From NCBI GenBank assembly GCA_046758005.1, contig JBHHZJ010000001.1, positions 1-64,000 of the forward strand: a DNA stretch of 64,000 nt, written 5' to 3'. The DNA comes from JBHHZJ01 sp046758005. GTDB taxonomy: Bacteria > Pseudomonadota > Alphaproteobacteria > Kiloniellales > J153. Of the stretch, positions 8,638 to 16,824 are shown piece by piece. Within the stretch, counting starts at the first letter, position 1. Every line of letters starts with the position of its first letter. Under the pieces are notes generated by a model, which saw nothing but the letters and a program-made list of their open reading frames with translations, did not search any database and was not told the DNA's origin. Both the position numbers and the translations under genes were made by a program.

Positions 8638-9432
8638 CTATCCGGCCTCGGCCACCGCCGGCGCCGGAAGGCAATCGTCGGCGAGCGGGCGCACGGGCGT
8701 CAGGTCCCGGTGGTGCTTGTAGTCGGGCCGCTCGTGGCGCGTGAGCGCGTTGGACACCGGGTTCACGATGAGCGAGAAGATGCGCCGGTCCCAGGGCGAC
8801 AGGTTGACCGGCGAGGCGTGCACCAGGCAGTCGCCGAAGATGAGCGCGGTGCCCGCCGGGCCGGTCGCGGCGAACAGCCCGCCTTCGGCGACGAGCGCGG
8901 CGACCCGTTCGCGCTCGACGACCCACAGCGGATAGCTCGTGGTCGCGGTGTCCAGCCGGGCCGGGGCCGGCCCGTGCCGGTGCGAGCCGGGAATGAAGAT
9001 GAGCGGCCCGTTGAACTCGCTCACGTCGTCGAGGAAGACGTGCAGGTTCAGCGCAAGCGGCGCCGGCACGCCGTCCTCGCCGTGGTGCGTGGCGAAATCG
9101 CAGTGCCACTGCCAGACCTCGCCGGTGAAGGCGGCCTTCACGTTCACCTTCACCTGCTGAACGTAGAGTTCATCGCCGGCGAGCTGCATCGCCGGCTCGA
9201 GCAGGCGCGGGTGGCGCACCAGCTTCGCGAAGACGGGATCACGCAGGTGCAGGCCCATCGCCGTGCGCACCTCGCCGGCGTGCTTCTCGCGGATGTTGGC
9301 GGGCGTATCCTCGGCGAACAGCGCCGGCAGGCGCGCGCGCAAGACCGCGACCTCCCCGGCCGAAAACAGGCCGGCCAGGACCAGGAAGCCGTCGCGCCGG
9401 AAACGCTCGATCTGGGCCTGCGTGAGTTTCAT
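8638..9432 (-). CDS. Phytanoyl-CoA dioxygenase (PhyH) family oxygenase
   Basis: A 264-residue Fe(II)/2-oxoglutarate dioxygenase. The iron triad is His110, Asp112 (WQWHCDF) and His205 (DCLVHASP), and Arg216 or Arg217 is placed to bind 2-oxoglutarate. IFIPGSHRHG is the usual family segment before the distal His. Bacterial members hydroxylate small substrates such as ectoine, amino acids or phosphonates; the substrate is not visible here. It is first of a tight group with the SHMT-like gene, 9 bases apart, suggesting that both act on the same amino acid. Confidence 0.87.
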   Translation of the reverse strand: MKLTQAQIERFRRDGFLVLAGLFSAGEVAVLRARLPALFAEDTPANIREKHAGEVRTAMGLHLRDPVFAKLVRHPRLLEPAMQLAGDELYVQQVKVNVKAAFTGEVWQWHCDFATHHGEDGVPAPLALNLHVFLDDVSEFNGPLIFIPGSHRHGPAPARLDTATTSYPLWVVERERVAALVAEGGLFAATGPAGTALIFGDCLVHASPVNLSPWDRRIFSLIVNPVSNALTRHERPDYKHHRDLTPVRPLADDCLPAPAVAEAG

Positions 9433-9454
9433 CGGGTGCGATCCCGCGTTCGGT

Positions 9455-10066
9455 TCACAGTCCCAGTCGCTTCATGAAACTGACGTCGTAGGACACGCCG
9501 CCCTCGAGCGCGTAGCCATGCGCGGGCAGGTCGTGGACGTGCACGTCCTCGGCCGCGCAGCGCCTCAGGATCTCGCCCGCCCTCGCCTCGTGCTCGCGGT
9601 CGTGGGTCGCGACCCAAAGCAGCAGCCCGCCGCGGTCGAGCTGGTCCTGCAGGTGATGCGCGTGGTGCCGGTCCATGAACCGGGCGAGCGCCGCGCCGAC
9701 CAGGCCGCCGACCCCGCCGGCCGCCGCCGCGCCCAGGATCGCCAGCCCGACCGTGCCGCCGGAGGCGACGATGGCGCCGACCGTGCCGATCGCGCCCACG
9801 TAGGCCAGGCCGCTGATGATCGCGCTCTTGCCCTCGGTGCGCGAGTCCTTGCCCACGTACGCCGTGCGCGGCACCGACAGGTCGTCCTCGAGCTCGGCCA
9901 CCTTGTCGTACCTGTGGCCCAGCTTTTCCTCCACCGCGTGGCTGCTCGCCAAGAGGCTCAGACTCGAGCGGTCGAACCCGGCGATGAGCAGTTCGTCGAC
10001 GGCGTTCTGGAGCGACGCCTCGTCGTGGAACACGCCGACGGCTTCGCGAACGACGGTCTCGGCCAT
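9455..10066 (-). CDS. Glycine-zipper stress-type protein, unknown
   Basis: A 203-residue protein. Residues about 1-50 form an alpha/beta domain (EAVGVFHDEASLQNAVDELL) like general-stress or DUF1269-type N-termini. Two hydrophobic Gly/Ala-rich helices follow (about 85-140: GLAYVGAIGTVGAIVASGG, GAAAAGGVGGLVGAALARF), a glycine-zipper membrane hairpin, then a C-terminal domain with HLQDQLDRGGLLLWV and His-rich DVHVHDLPAHG. It probably sits in or on the membrane. It lies 22 bases upstream of phyH on the same strand and may be co-transcribed. Function unknown. Confidence 0.7.
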   Translation of the reverse strand: MAETVVREAVGVFHDEASLQNAVDELLIAGFDRSSLSLLASSHAVEEKLGHRYDKVAELEDDLSVPRTAYVGKDSRTEGKSAIISGLAYVGAIGTVGAIVASGGTVGLAILGAAAAGGVGGLVGAALARFMDRHHAHHLQDQLDRGGLLLWVATHDREHEARAGEILRRCAAEDVHVHDLPAHGYALEGGVSYDVSFMKRLGL

Positions 10067-10216
10067 GATTCGATCCTCCCGACCCGAAACGACCGGCCGG
10101 CCTGCCCAACGGACCCGGCGCGCGGTACGTCATGTTCGACGAGGAGTGTACCGCCAATCGGCGGGCCTGAGAATTGACCTGTCGCAAGCGTGTGGCGGCG
10201 GCACCGCAATGGCCGG

Positions 10217-10912
10217 TCACCGCCGCTGGTATTGGAGCGCGCCGAACATGACCTCGCGTTCGCGCTCGCTGATCGGGCCCTGGCGCCGCCGGTCGGCGAG
10301 CACCTTGAGGCCGCGCTGCACCGCCGGGCGCGCCGCAATTCCGTCGAACCAGCGCTTCACGTTGGGGTATTCGTTCATGTCGACGCCCTGGTTCTCGTGC
10401 GAGCGCAGCCAGGGGAAAGTCGCGATGTCGGCGATGGTGTAGTCCTCCCCGGCCAGATACGGCGCCTCGCCGAGGCGGCGGTCGAGCACGCCGTAGAGGC
10501 GGTTGGCCTCGTTGGTGTAGCGGTTGACCGCGTACGCGATGGGCTCCGGGGCGTAGATGCGGAAGTGATGCGCCTGGCCGAGCATCGGGCCGATGCCGCC
10601 CATCTGGAACATGAGCCATTGCAGCGTCGTGTAGCGGGAGCGCGGCGCCTCGGGCAGAAACTTTCCGGTCTTCTCCGCCAGGTAGATCAGGATCGCGCCC
10701 GATTCGAACAGCGCGATCGGCCGCCCGTCCGGGCCGTCCGGATCGACGATGGCGGGCATCTTGTTGTTCGGGCTGATCTTGAGGAACTCGGGGTCGAACT
10801 GGTCGCCCGCCCCGATGTCGATCGGGATCACGTTGTACGGCAGGCCCGTCTCCTCCAGCATGATGTGGATCTTGTGTCCGTTCGGCGTGGGCCACGTGTA
10901 GAGGTCGATCAT
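10217..10912 (-). CDS. Glutathione S-transferase, YfcG/YghU-like (second copy)
   Basis: A 231-residue paralogue of the enzyme at 5411-6064, with the same WPTPNGHK active-site motif, [13 protein letters not shown] loop and LGQAHHF segment. It has a longer basic C-terminus (DRRRQGPISEREREV). The start at 10912 is chosen because AGGAG lies 8 bases upstream and it matches the N-terminus of its paralogue; the longer open frame to 11023 adds an unrelated tail. Likely a glutathione-dependent disulfide reductase or transferase. It is divergent from the cupin gene. Confidence 0.9.
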   Translation of the reverse strand: MIDLYTWPTPNGHKIHIMLEETGLPYNVIPIDIGAGDQFDPEFLKISPNNKMPAIVDPDGPDGRPIALFESGAILIYLAEKTGKFLPEAPRSRYTTLQWLMFQMGGIGPMLGQAHHFRIYAPEPIAYAVNRYTNEANRLYGVLDRRLGEAPYLAGEDYTIADIATFPWLRSHENQGVDMNEYPNVKRWFDGIAARPAVQRGLKVLADRRRQGPISEREREVMFGALQYQRR

Positions 10913-11088
10913 TGTTAGCTCCTGGCCGCCCGGCGGCGCGGCGTTTTGACTTTGCTCGGGCGAAGTGATGCACGGGCGCACCGGCGAACACAAGCCCGGT
11001 CGCGGCACCCGCCAGTCGTACACACGAAGGGATCTGGACAGCGTGCGCCCGGCTCGCGTATGTGAGCGGTCGAGGGGGAACGAATGTC

Positions 11089-11763
11089 ATGGCGGATTCG
11101 TTGAACGCCGACTTCACCAAGCGCGCGGTCGTGGAGACCGCGAAGATGGACTGGCAGGCGAGCCCGAGCCCGACCGTATGGCGCAAGCGTCTCGACCTCG
11201 TCGACGGCGAGCACAGCCGCGTGACCTCGATCGTGCGCTACCACGCGAGGTCCAGCTTCCCGCCGCACGACCACCCGGAGGGCGAGGAGATCCTGGTGCT
11301 CAAGGGCACCTTCTCGGACGAGCACGGCGACTATCCGGCCGCGACCTACCTGCTCAATCCGCCCGGCTTCCGGCACGCGCCGTACTCGCGCCGGGGCTGC
11401 GTGCTGTTCGTCAAGCTGTGCCAGTACGGCGGCGACAAGCGCGGCCACGTTGTGGTCGACACCAAGAGCGCCACGTGGACGCCCGGCCCGGTGCCCGGCG
11501 TAGACGTGCTGCCGCTCTACCAGCACCCGGCCCACCCGGAGACCATGGCGCTCATGCACTTCTCCGCCGGCGCCGCCCTGCCCGGCCACGACTGCCGCGG
11601 CGGCGAGGAGATTTTCGTGCTCGACGGCGAGCTGCTGGACGGCGACGGGAGGTACCCGAAGGGGACGTGGCTCCGCCTGCCGCACGGCAGCGCGTTCGCC
11701 CCGCGCAGCAACAAGGGCTGCACCCTCTACGTCAAGCGCGGCCACCTCCTGCCGCCGGCTTAG
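11089..11763 (+). CDS. Double-cupin protein, ChrR-like
   Basis: A 224-residue protein made of two similar cupin domains. The first has HDHPEGEEILVLKGTF and the second HDCRGGEEIFVLDGEL, each followed by a G-D/Y-P-x-T-L-x-P segment and ending in LFVKL or LYVKRG. This is the pattern of ChrR-type cupins that bind zinc or another metal and control ECF sigma factors, but no sigma-factor gene is nearby and the zinc-finger N-terminus of ChrR is absent. The second domain has Cys in place of the middle His (HDC for HDH), so its metal site is altered. AGGGGG precedes the ATG. Role unknown. Confidence 0.82.
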   Translation: MADSLNADFTKRAVVETAKMDWQASPSPTVWRKRLDLVDGEHSRVTSIVRYHARSSFPPHDHPEGEEILVLKGTFSDEHGDYPAATYLLNPPGFRHAPYSRRGCVLFVKLCQYGGDKRGHVVVDTKSATWTPGPVPGVDVLPLYQHPAHPETMALMHFSAGAALPGHDCRGGEEIFVLDGELLDGDGRYPKGTWLRLPHGSAFAPRSNKGCTLYVKRGHLLPPA

Positions 11764-11782
11764 CGCGCAGCGGCGCGCACCC

Positions 11783-13291
11783 GTGTCGTCGCTACGAAGT
11801 CATGGCCGTTTGGCGGCAATCCCGCTTGCGAGCGGGAGTCTGGGGCTGGCCGGCCCCGTCGATCACATCCCGCTCGGCGCGCGCGACCTGGGGCGCGCGC
11901 TCGCGTTCTGCGCCCTGATCGTCCTCCTGTTGGCCCTGGCGCCCGCCGGGTTAAGCGCCGCCGGGCGGAGCCTTGCTCTCGTGGGCGCTACCGTCATCGA
12001 CGGCACCGGCGCGCCGCCGATCCGGGACGCGGTCGTGGTGATCGACGGCCAGCGCATCGCGGCCCTCGGCCCCCGCGGCGAGGTGCCGGTTCCCGAGGGG
12101 GCCGAGGTCGTCCCGGTCGACGGCAAGTGGCTGGTGCCCGGCTTCGTCGACGCCCACGTCCATTTCTTCCAGTCCGGCGGCCTTTACGCGCGGCCGGACA
12201 TCATCGACCTGCGCGCGATCCGTCCCTATCCGGAGGAGATCCGGCGCACAAGAGACAGGCTGCCCTCGACGCTGGCCCGCTACCTGGCGAGCGGCGTGAC
12301 CTCGGTGGTCGACGTCGGCGGGCCGATGTGGACCTTCGGAGTTCGCAAGCGGGCGAAGCGCGCGCGCTTCGCCCCGCGCGTCGCCGTCGCCGGCCCCCTG
12401 CTCGCGACCGCAGCGCCGCCGGAATTGGCCGGTGCGGACCCGCCGATCGTGCGCATCGGGTCGCCCGAGGAGGCCCGGGCCTGGGTGCGGCGCCTGCTGC
12501 CGCACGCGCCGGACCTGATCAAGATTTGGTTCGTCTTCCCCGGACCGGACATCGCGGCCGAGACGGCTTGGGTCCGCGCCGCTGTCGCCGAGGCCCACGC
12601 CGCCGGGATTCCGGTGGTCGCGCACGCCACGCAGGCCCGCGCCGCGCGCGCGATGATCGAGGCCAGCGTCGATGTGCTCGCGCACAGCGTCGACGACCGG
12701 CCCCTGGACGACGGCCTGCTCGCCCGCATGAAGGAAACGGGCGTCGTCTACACCACCACGCTTTCGGTGCAGGAGGGCTACCGCGAGGTGTTCGGCCGCC
12801 ACGTCCGGCTGACCGAGATCGAACGCCGCCTGGCCGATCCCGAGGCGACCGCCAGCTTCGACGACCTCGACCGCCTGCCCCGCCGCGTCGTGCCGTCGTG
12901 GGTCGGGCCGCGGCGGGCGCGGCCGCTCAACCCAATCCAGGCCGTGAACCTGCGCCGCGTGCGGGCGCGCGGAATCGCCATCGCCGCCGGTTCGGACGCC
13001 GGCAACATCGGCACCCCGCACGGCCCGGCGCTGCACCGCGAAATGGAGCTGATGGCCGAGGCCGGGCTCGACCCCATGGACATCCTGGTTGCGGCCACCC
13101 AAGGCGGCGCGCGGGTCATGGGCCGAACGGGCGAACTGGGCACGCTCGAAGTCGGCAAGCTGGCCGACCTCGTGGTGCTCGACGCCGACCCGCTCGTCGA
13201 CATCCGCAACACCCAGCGCATCCATCGCGTCATAAAGGGCGGCGAGGTGTTCGATCCGGGCGAGATCGAGGCCTTTCTGCGCGATATGTGA
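11783..13291 (+). CDS. Amidohydrolase family protein, exported or anchored
   Basis: A metal-dependent amidohydrolase. The metal motif is DAHVHFF, with further His (PVVAHATQ, VLAHSVDD) and the catalytic Asp in IAAGSDAGN; the C-terminal LGTLEVGKLADLVVLDADP is the typical second beta-domain. The nearest relatives are imidazolonepropionase/prolidase-like secreted amidohydrolases. A hydrophobic stretch (ALAFCALIVLLLALAPAG) lies about residues 40-57, so either a signal anchor is used or the real start is later. The given GTG start is uncertain because no ATG lies in frame nearby. The segment just before the hydrophobic stretch (DHIPLGARDLGRALAF) looks like a glyoxalase-fold N-terminus. Substrate unknown. 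Confidence 0.8.
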   Translation: MSSLRSHGRLAAIPLASGSLGLAGPVDHIPLGARDLGRALAFCALIVLLLALAPAGLSAAGRSLALVGATVIDGTGAPPIRDAVVVIDGQRIAALGPRGEVPVPEGAEVVPVDGKWLVPGFVDAHVHFFQSGGLYARPDIIDLRAIRPYPEEIRRTRDRLPSTLARYLASGVTSVVDVGGPMWTFGVRKRAKRARFAPRVAVAGPLLATAAPPELAGADPPIVRIGSPEEARAWVRRLLPHAPDLIKIWFVFPGPDIAAETAWVRAAVAEAHAAGIPVVAHATQARAARAMIEASVDVLAHSVDDRPLDDGLLARMKETGVVYTTTLSVQEGYREVFGRHVRLTEIERRLADPEATASFDDLDRLPRRVVPSWVGPRRARPLNPIQAVNLRRVRARGIAIAAGSDAGNIGTPHGPALHREMELMAEAGLDPMDILVAATQGGARVMGRTGELGTLEVGKLADLVVLDADPLVDIRNTQRIHRVIKGGEVFDPGEIEAFLRDM

Positions 13292-13335
13292 ACGCCGCCG
13301 AGCCGCCCCGCGACGGACCTTCGCGGAGGTCCGGG

Positions 13336-13719
13336 CTAATCGTGATTGTAGGTCGTGGAAATCCAGTCCGGGTCCTCCTGGGTGCGGCGCTCGAAGCTGA
13401 GAAAATCGTAGTAGCCGCAGCGCCGCCCGCCGGGGAAGTCTCGGCAAATCACCGGCCGCGCCTTGTAGACCGTGCACCGGCGCGTCTTGCGGTCGAGGAA
13501 GCGGCACACGGTGCCGAAGTGCTCGTCCTTCTTGTGGCGCAGGACGATCTCGCCGTCCTCATGGCCGCGCTTGGTGAACTTGGCGCGCGCCTCCTCCACG
13601 CCGAGGCCGTGGTGCTTGGCCAGGCGCTCGAGATCCCTCTTCTTGACGACGATCCGGGCGTAGGAGCAGCAGTACGCGGGGCAGCGCGCGCAGCTGTAGG
13701 AGGCCGTCGGCGGGCTCAT
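13336..13719 (-). CDS. YkgJ family cysteine-cluster protein
   Basis: A 127-residue protein with CARCPAYCCSY near the N-terminus and further Cys in TVCRFLDRKTRRCTVY, PVICRDFP and RRCGYYDF. This arrangement is the YkgJ/UPF0153 family, thought to bind an iron-sulfur cluster or zinc; its cellular role is unknown. The length is usual. It lies on the minus strand, convergent with the amidohydrolase and 90 bases downstream of gatB. The stop leaves a very acidic and Tyr-rich tail. Confidence 0.85.
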   Translation of the reverse strand: MSPPTASYSCARCPAYCCSYARIVVKKRDLERLAKHHGLGVEEARAKFTKRGHEDGEIVLRHKKDEHFGTVCRFLDRKTRRCTVYKARPVICRDFPGGRRCGYYDFLSFERRTQEDPDWISTTYNHD

Positions 13720-13809
13720 GGGCGCAATCTAACCGGCGCGCGCCAGCGCGCAAGGGCGCCCGCGCACCGGCCCGCACACGGACGCATCGATACGGAGGCA
13801 TCGACACGC

Positions 13810-15288
13810 TCAGCTCAGTTTCTTGCGCAGCAACTGGTTGACCATGCCCGGATTGGCCTTGCCTCCCGTCGCCTTCATGACCTGGCCGACGAACCAGCCG
13901 AGCACCTTCTCGTTGCCGGACCTGAACTGCTCGACCTGCGCCGGGTTGTCCGCGATGACCCGGGCGACGATGCCCTCAATCGCGCCGGCGTCGGAGATCT
14001 GCTCGAGGCCCTTTTCCTCGACGATGGCGGCGGCGTCCTTGCCGGTCTCCCACATGGCGGCGAACACGTCCTTGGCGATGCGCCCGGAGATCACACCCTG
14101 GTGAATCAACTCATGCAGTCCGGCGGCTTTCGTAGGGTCAACCGGAGCCTGTTCAATCGCAGTGCCGGTCTCGTTGACACGCCTGAAGAAATCGCCGATC
14201 ACCCAGTTTCCCAGATCAACGGCTATCCGATCGATCGGAAGCCCAAGACGTTTCGCCAACGCGTTGCACAGTTGCTCGAAATAGTCGGCCACCGACTTGT
14301 CGGCCACAAGCACCGCCGCATTGTAGTCGGTTAATCCAAACCGGTCGCGGAAGCGCGCCTTCTTCGCATCGGGCAGCTCCGGCAGGGCGCGCCGGATCTC
14401 CTCGACCCAGTCGGAATCGAGCACGAGCGGCAACAGGTCGGGGTCGGGGAAATACCGGTAGTCGTGCGCCTCCTCCTTGGTGCGCATGGCGCGCGTGACC
14501 CCCTTGCCGGGATCGAACAGGCGGGTCTCCTGCACGACCTCGCCGCCGTCCTCGAGGACCGCGATCTGGCGCCGCGCCTCGTGCTCGATCGCCTGCTTGA
14601 CGAAGCGGATCGAGTTCACGTTCTTGGTCTCGGTGCGCGTGCCCAGCGGCGCGCCCGGGCGGCGCACCGACAGGTTGATGTCGCAGCGCATCGACCCCTC
14701 CTCCATGTTGCCCGTGGAGGTGCCGAGGTAGCGTAGGATCGAGCGCAGCTTGGTCAGATATGCCCCCGCCTCCTCGGCCGAGCGCATGTCCGGCTTGGAT
14801 ACGATTTCCATCAGCGTGACGCCGGCGCGGTTGAGGTCGATGTAGGTGCTGGTGGGGTGCTGGTCGTGCAGGCTCTTGCCCGCGTCCTGCTCCAGGTGCA
14901 GGCGCTCGATCCCGACCTCCTTGGTCGAGCCGTCGGGCAGGTCGAGCGTCACCGCCCCCTCGCCGACGATCGGGTGCAGGTACTGGGAGATCTGATAGCC
15001 CTGGGGCAGGTCGGGGTAAAAGTAGTTCTTGCGCTCGAAGGCCGAGGTCAGGTTGATCCTGGCGTTGAGTCCCAGGCCGGTCTTGACCGCCTGCTCGACG
15101 CTGCGGCGATTGAGCACCGGCAGCATGCCCGGCATGGCCGCATCGACCATCGAGACCTGCGTGTTCGGCTCGGCGCCGAACCCGGCGGCAGCCCCCGAGA
15201 ACAGCTTCGACTCGGCGATCACCTGGGCATGCACCTCGAGCCCGATGACCACCTCCCACGCATCCGTCTTGCCTCGTGTCAGCGACAT
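13810..15288 (-). CDS. gatB: Asp-tRNA(Asn)/Glu-tRNA(Gln) amidotransferase subunit B
   Basis: GatB, the kinase and tRNA-binding subunit of the GatCAB amidotransferase, 492 residues. The N-terminal cradle domain has [11 protein letters not shown] and [16 protein letters not shown]; the helical and YqeY tail domains follow, ending in [11 protein letters not shown]. The start at 15288 (MSLTRG) has GAGGCG upstream; a GTG start six codons earlier is possible. It is separated from gatA by four opposite-strand genes, whereas gatCAB is usually contiguous. Within it, about 14100-14345, codon choice changes to A/T-richer (TTA, GGA, CCT, AAA) while the protein stays typical, suggesting a recombined patch. 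Confidence 0.96.
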   Translation of the reverse strand: MSLTRGKTDAWEVVIGLEVHAQVIAESKLFSGAAAGFGAEPNTQVSMVDAAMPGMLPVLNRRSVEQAVKTGLGLNARINLTSAFERKNYFYPDLPQGYQISQYLHPIVGEGAVTLDLPDGSTKEVGIERLHLEQDAGKSLHDQHPTSTYIDLNRAGVTLMEIVSKPDMRSAEEAGAYLTKLRSILRYLGTSTGNMEEGSMRCDINLSVRRPGAPLGTRTETKNVNSIRFVKQAIEHEARRQIAVLEDGGEVVQETRLFDPGKGVTRAMRTKEEAHDYRYFPDPDLLPLVLDSDWVEEIRRALPELPDAKKARFRDRFGLTDYNAAVLVADKSVADYFEQLCNALAKRLGLPIDRIAVDLGNWVIGDFFRRVNETGTAIEQAPVDPTKAAGLHELIHQGVISGRIAKDVFAAMWETGKDAAAIVEEKGLEQISDAGAIEGIVARVIADNPAQVEQFRSGNEKVLGWFVGQVMKATGGKANPGMVNQLLRKKLS

Positions 15289-15446
15289 CCGCGCCTCGCA
15301 CCGCAACGTGACCCGGGTCTTTTAAGCATCGCGTGCTCGTCCCTCAAGCATGGGATCGGACAACGACCGCAGGAACGCTCTGTGGATCCCGAGGCCGGCG
15401 TGCTGTCGGCGGCCGCGGCCTCTGCTCGCAGTCGTAGCGAACGAAT

Positions 15447-15474
15447 TTGACAACCCAACCAGAAAAGAGAGAAT
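15447..15474 (+). promoter_or_regulatory. Predicted promoter of the four-gene island
   Basis: TTGACA at 15447-15452, then 16 bases, then GAGAAT at 15469-15474. This resembles a sigma-70 promoter in the divergent gap between gatB and the lipoprotein gene. A start near 15481 would place a perfect hairpin at the very 5' end of the RNA. Confidence 0.4.
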
Positions 15475-15481
15475 GGACCAA

Positions 15482-15504
15482 GGCCCTCGGTACGTCCGAG
15501 GGCC
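15482..15504 (+). promoter_or_regulatory. Perfect hairpin in the leader of the island operon
   Basis: GGCCCTCGG (15482-15490), five-base loop, CCGAGGGCC (15496-15504): a 9-bp perfect inverted repeat. It lies 20 bases before the chosen start codon at 15525 and touches an alternative ATG at 15507. No T-run follows, so it is more likely an RNA-stabilising or translation-control element, or an operator, than a terminator. Confidence 0.5.
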
Positions 15505-15524
15505 CAATGTTGGGGGAAAAAGGG

Positions 15525-16124
15525 ATGCGGCGCCGCCCGCGCTGGTTGGCGGTCTGTGCGGTGATCGCCCTGACCGTGGCGGCCTGCGGGACGCCACAAG
15601 CGGTCAAGGATCTTTCGGGCGAGCAGCTTAGGGCGCAGCAGGCGCTTCGGGGACAGCTCGCGGCCTATTTCGACGTGATCGAGCGCTTCGTTCAGGCGCA
15701 GATCGAGGCCACGAGCGCCCAGCTCGACTCGCTCTCCAAACAGAACATCGCGGACCGTCGCAAGATCGCGCTCAAGAAGGCCGGCGGCAGCATAACCAGC
15801 GACGCGCCGCTCGCCGACTTGACTCGCGATGTCGTAACGGACGTCCAGTTTCGGGAAAAACTGAAGGCCCAGCTTAACGGACATCTGGCGACCTTGAAGG
15901 CCAAGCACGCCGAGTTCAAAGAGGCCTATGGGATCCTCGTCGATGCGCAGACGAGGCTCGACGAATACCTCCGGCTCGAGAAAACCGACGAGAGGATCGC
16001 CAATTCCCTGCTTGGTGCCTTGGGCCTCAGTCGCGAGCGCCTCGAGAGGACCGTGAACGATCTGGTCGACATCACCGGCAAGACCACCGATCTCCTGGCG
16101 CGCGTCAAGAAGCTCGGCCAGTGA
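15525..16124 (+). CDS. Predicted helical lipoprotein of the gat island
   Basis: A 199-residue protein with a lipoprotein signal (basic start, hydrophobic AVCAVIALTV, lipobox VAAC with Cys21). The mature part is nearly all charged helix with long heptad-like stretches (about residues 35-80 and 115-165), so it should be an elongated coiled coil attached to a membrane from the periplasmic side. The start at 15525 places the signal at the N-terminus and follows GGGGGAAAAAGGG; an ATG at 15507 is the alternative. It heads four plus-strand genes lying between gatA and gatB. I do not recognise the family. Confidence 0.75.
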   Translation: MRRRPRWLAVCAVIALTVAACGTPQAVKDLSGEQLRAQQALRGQLAAYFDVIERFVQAQIEATSAQLDSLSKQNIADRRKIALKKAGGSITSDAPLADLTRDVVTDVQFREKLKAQLNGHLATLKAKHAEFKEAYGILVDAQTRLDEYLRLEKTDERIANSLLGALGLSRERLERTVNDLVDITGKTTDLLARVKKLGQ

Positions 16125-16143
16125 CATCGACAGGGAGGCGCGC

Positions 16144-16455
16144 ATGAACGCGAAAGAGCTGAAGGAGTTGCTGGAGGACGTTCAGAAAAAACTCGAAGAC
16201 AACGACGTGGACGAAATCAAGCAGCTCGAACTCGGCATCCTGGCGCGTCAGCTGCAGATGCAGATGCTCGTGGGCGCGTTCGATCCGCTCAAGGACCTCG
16301 ATGCCGTCACGGTCGTGGACCTGTCGCAGCTACGGATGCTGACGCAGCAGGTCGAGCAGGAGATCCAGAACGAGCGCAAGCGCGGCGAGTTGGTCGACAA
16401 GATCCTCTTGATCGCCAAAAGCGGCCTGAAGGCGGCCGGCGTGCCGATCGGCTGA
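16144..16455 (+). CDS. Small helical protein of the gat island
   Basis: A 103-residue, probably cytoplasmic, charged helical protein (MNAKELKELLEDVQKKLEDN), with a Leu-rich middle (LGILARQLQMQMLVGAFDPL) and a second helix QQVEQEIQNERKRGELVDK. No signal or membrane span. AGGGAGG precedes the ATG by 7 bases and the gene starts 19 bases after the lipoprotein stop, so the two form an operon. It ends next to a 20-bp palindrome. Family unknown; a coiled-coil partner of the neighbours is a guess. Confidence 0.72.
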   Translation: MNAKELKELLEDVQKKLEDNDVDEIKQLELGILARQLQMQMLVGAFDPLKDLDAVTVVDLSQLRMLTQQVEQEIQNERKRGELVDKILLIAKSGLKAAGVPIG

Positions 16456-16486
16456 CGCGGCCGCGGCCGCGTCCGGCGCGGTTTTT
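16454..16486 (+). terminator. 20-bp GC palindrome followed by T-run (weak terminator?)
   Basis: A perfect 20-base palindrome made of GCGGCC repeats lies at 16454-16473, directly at the stop of the 103-residue gene, and TTTTT follows at 16482-16486. A second small hairpin (GGCG...CGCC, 16475-16490) encloses the T-run. It could partly terminate transcription between the second and third island genes. Confidence 0.35.
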
Positions 16487-16521
16487 CGCCGCAACGACAA
16501 CGACGCGCGGGGAAGCCGGCT

Positions 16522-16824
16522 ATGAATGAGCTGTCGAACCGGGAGCGGTGGGGCCTCGGCGTCGGGCTCGTCGTGATCGCCGTGCTCGCCGAGGACAATC
16601 TGAAGAAGGCCAAACGCGAAGCGAGCGCGGCCGGCAGCGCCGATCCCGACAACGAACCGGCCGTCGTCGCCGCACGCGAGCGGGTGCGGCGCGCCGAGGC
16701 GAAACTCGCCGAGGCCGGGAGTGCGGCCAGGGAGGCCAGGGTGGCGCGCGACACGGCGCGCGGCGCGGCCGAGGCCAAGAAGGCCGCGGAGGCGGCCGGG
16801 CGCGGAGCCCGCAGTCCATCATGA
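16522..16824 (+). CDS. Small membrane-anchored helical protein of the gat island
   Basis: A 100-residue protein with a short N-terminal hydrophobic segment (WGLGVGLVVIAVLAE, about residues 10-24) and then a highly charged Ala/Arg/Glu-rich helix (RERVRRAEAKLAEAGSAARE). It looks like a one-pass membrane protein with a coiled-coil tail. GGGGAAG precedes the ATG. Its TGA overlaps the ATG of the next gene (ATGA), so the two are translationally coupled. The hydrophobic segment is short for a full span; an amphipathic anchor is possible. Family unknown. Confidence 0.68.
   Translation: MNELSNRERWGLGVGLVVIAVLAEDNLKKAKREASAAGSADPDNEPAVVAARERVRRAEAKLAEAGSAAREARVARDTARGAAEAKKAAEAAGRGARSPS

Noticed and set aside
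11951..13507. 518-codon minus-strand frame
   Set aside because: It is the antisense of the amidohydrolase; it is Arg/His/Gly/Ala-rich with no motifs. Similar long shadows occur opposite rnr (31940-34531) and ppk (57256-59517).
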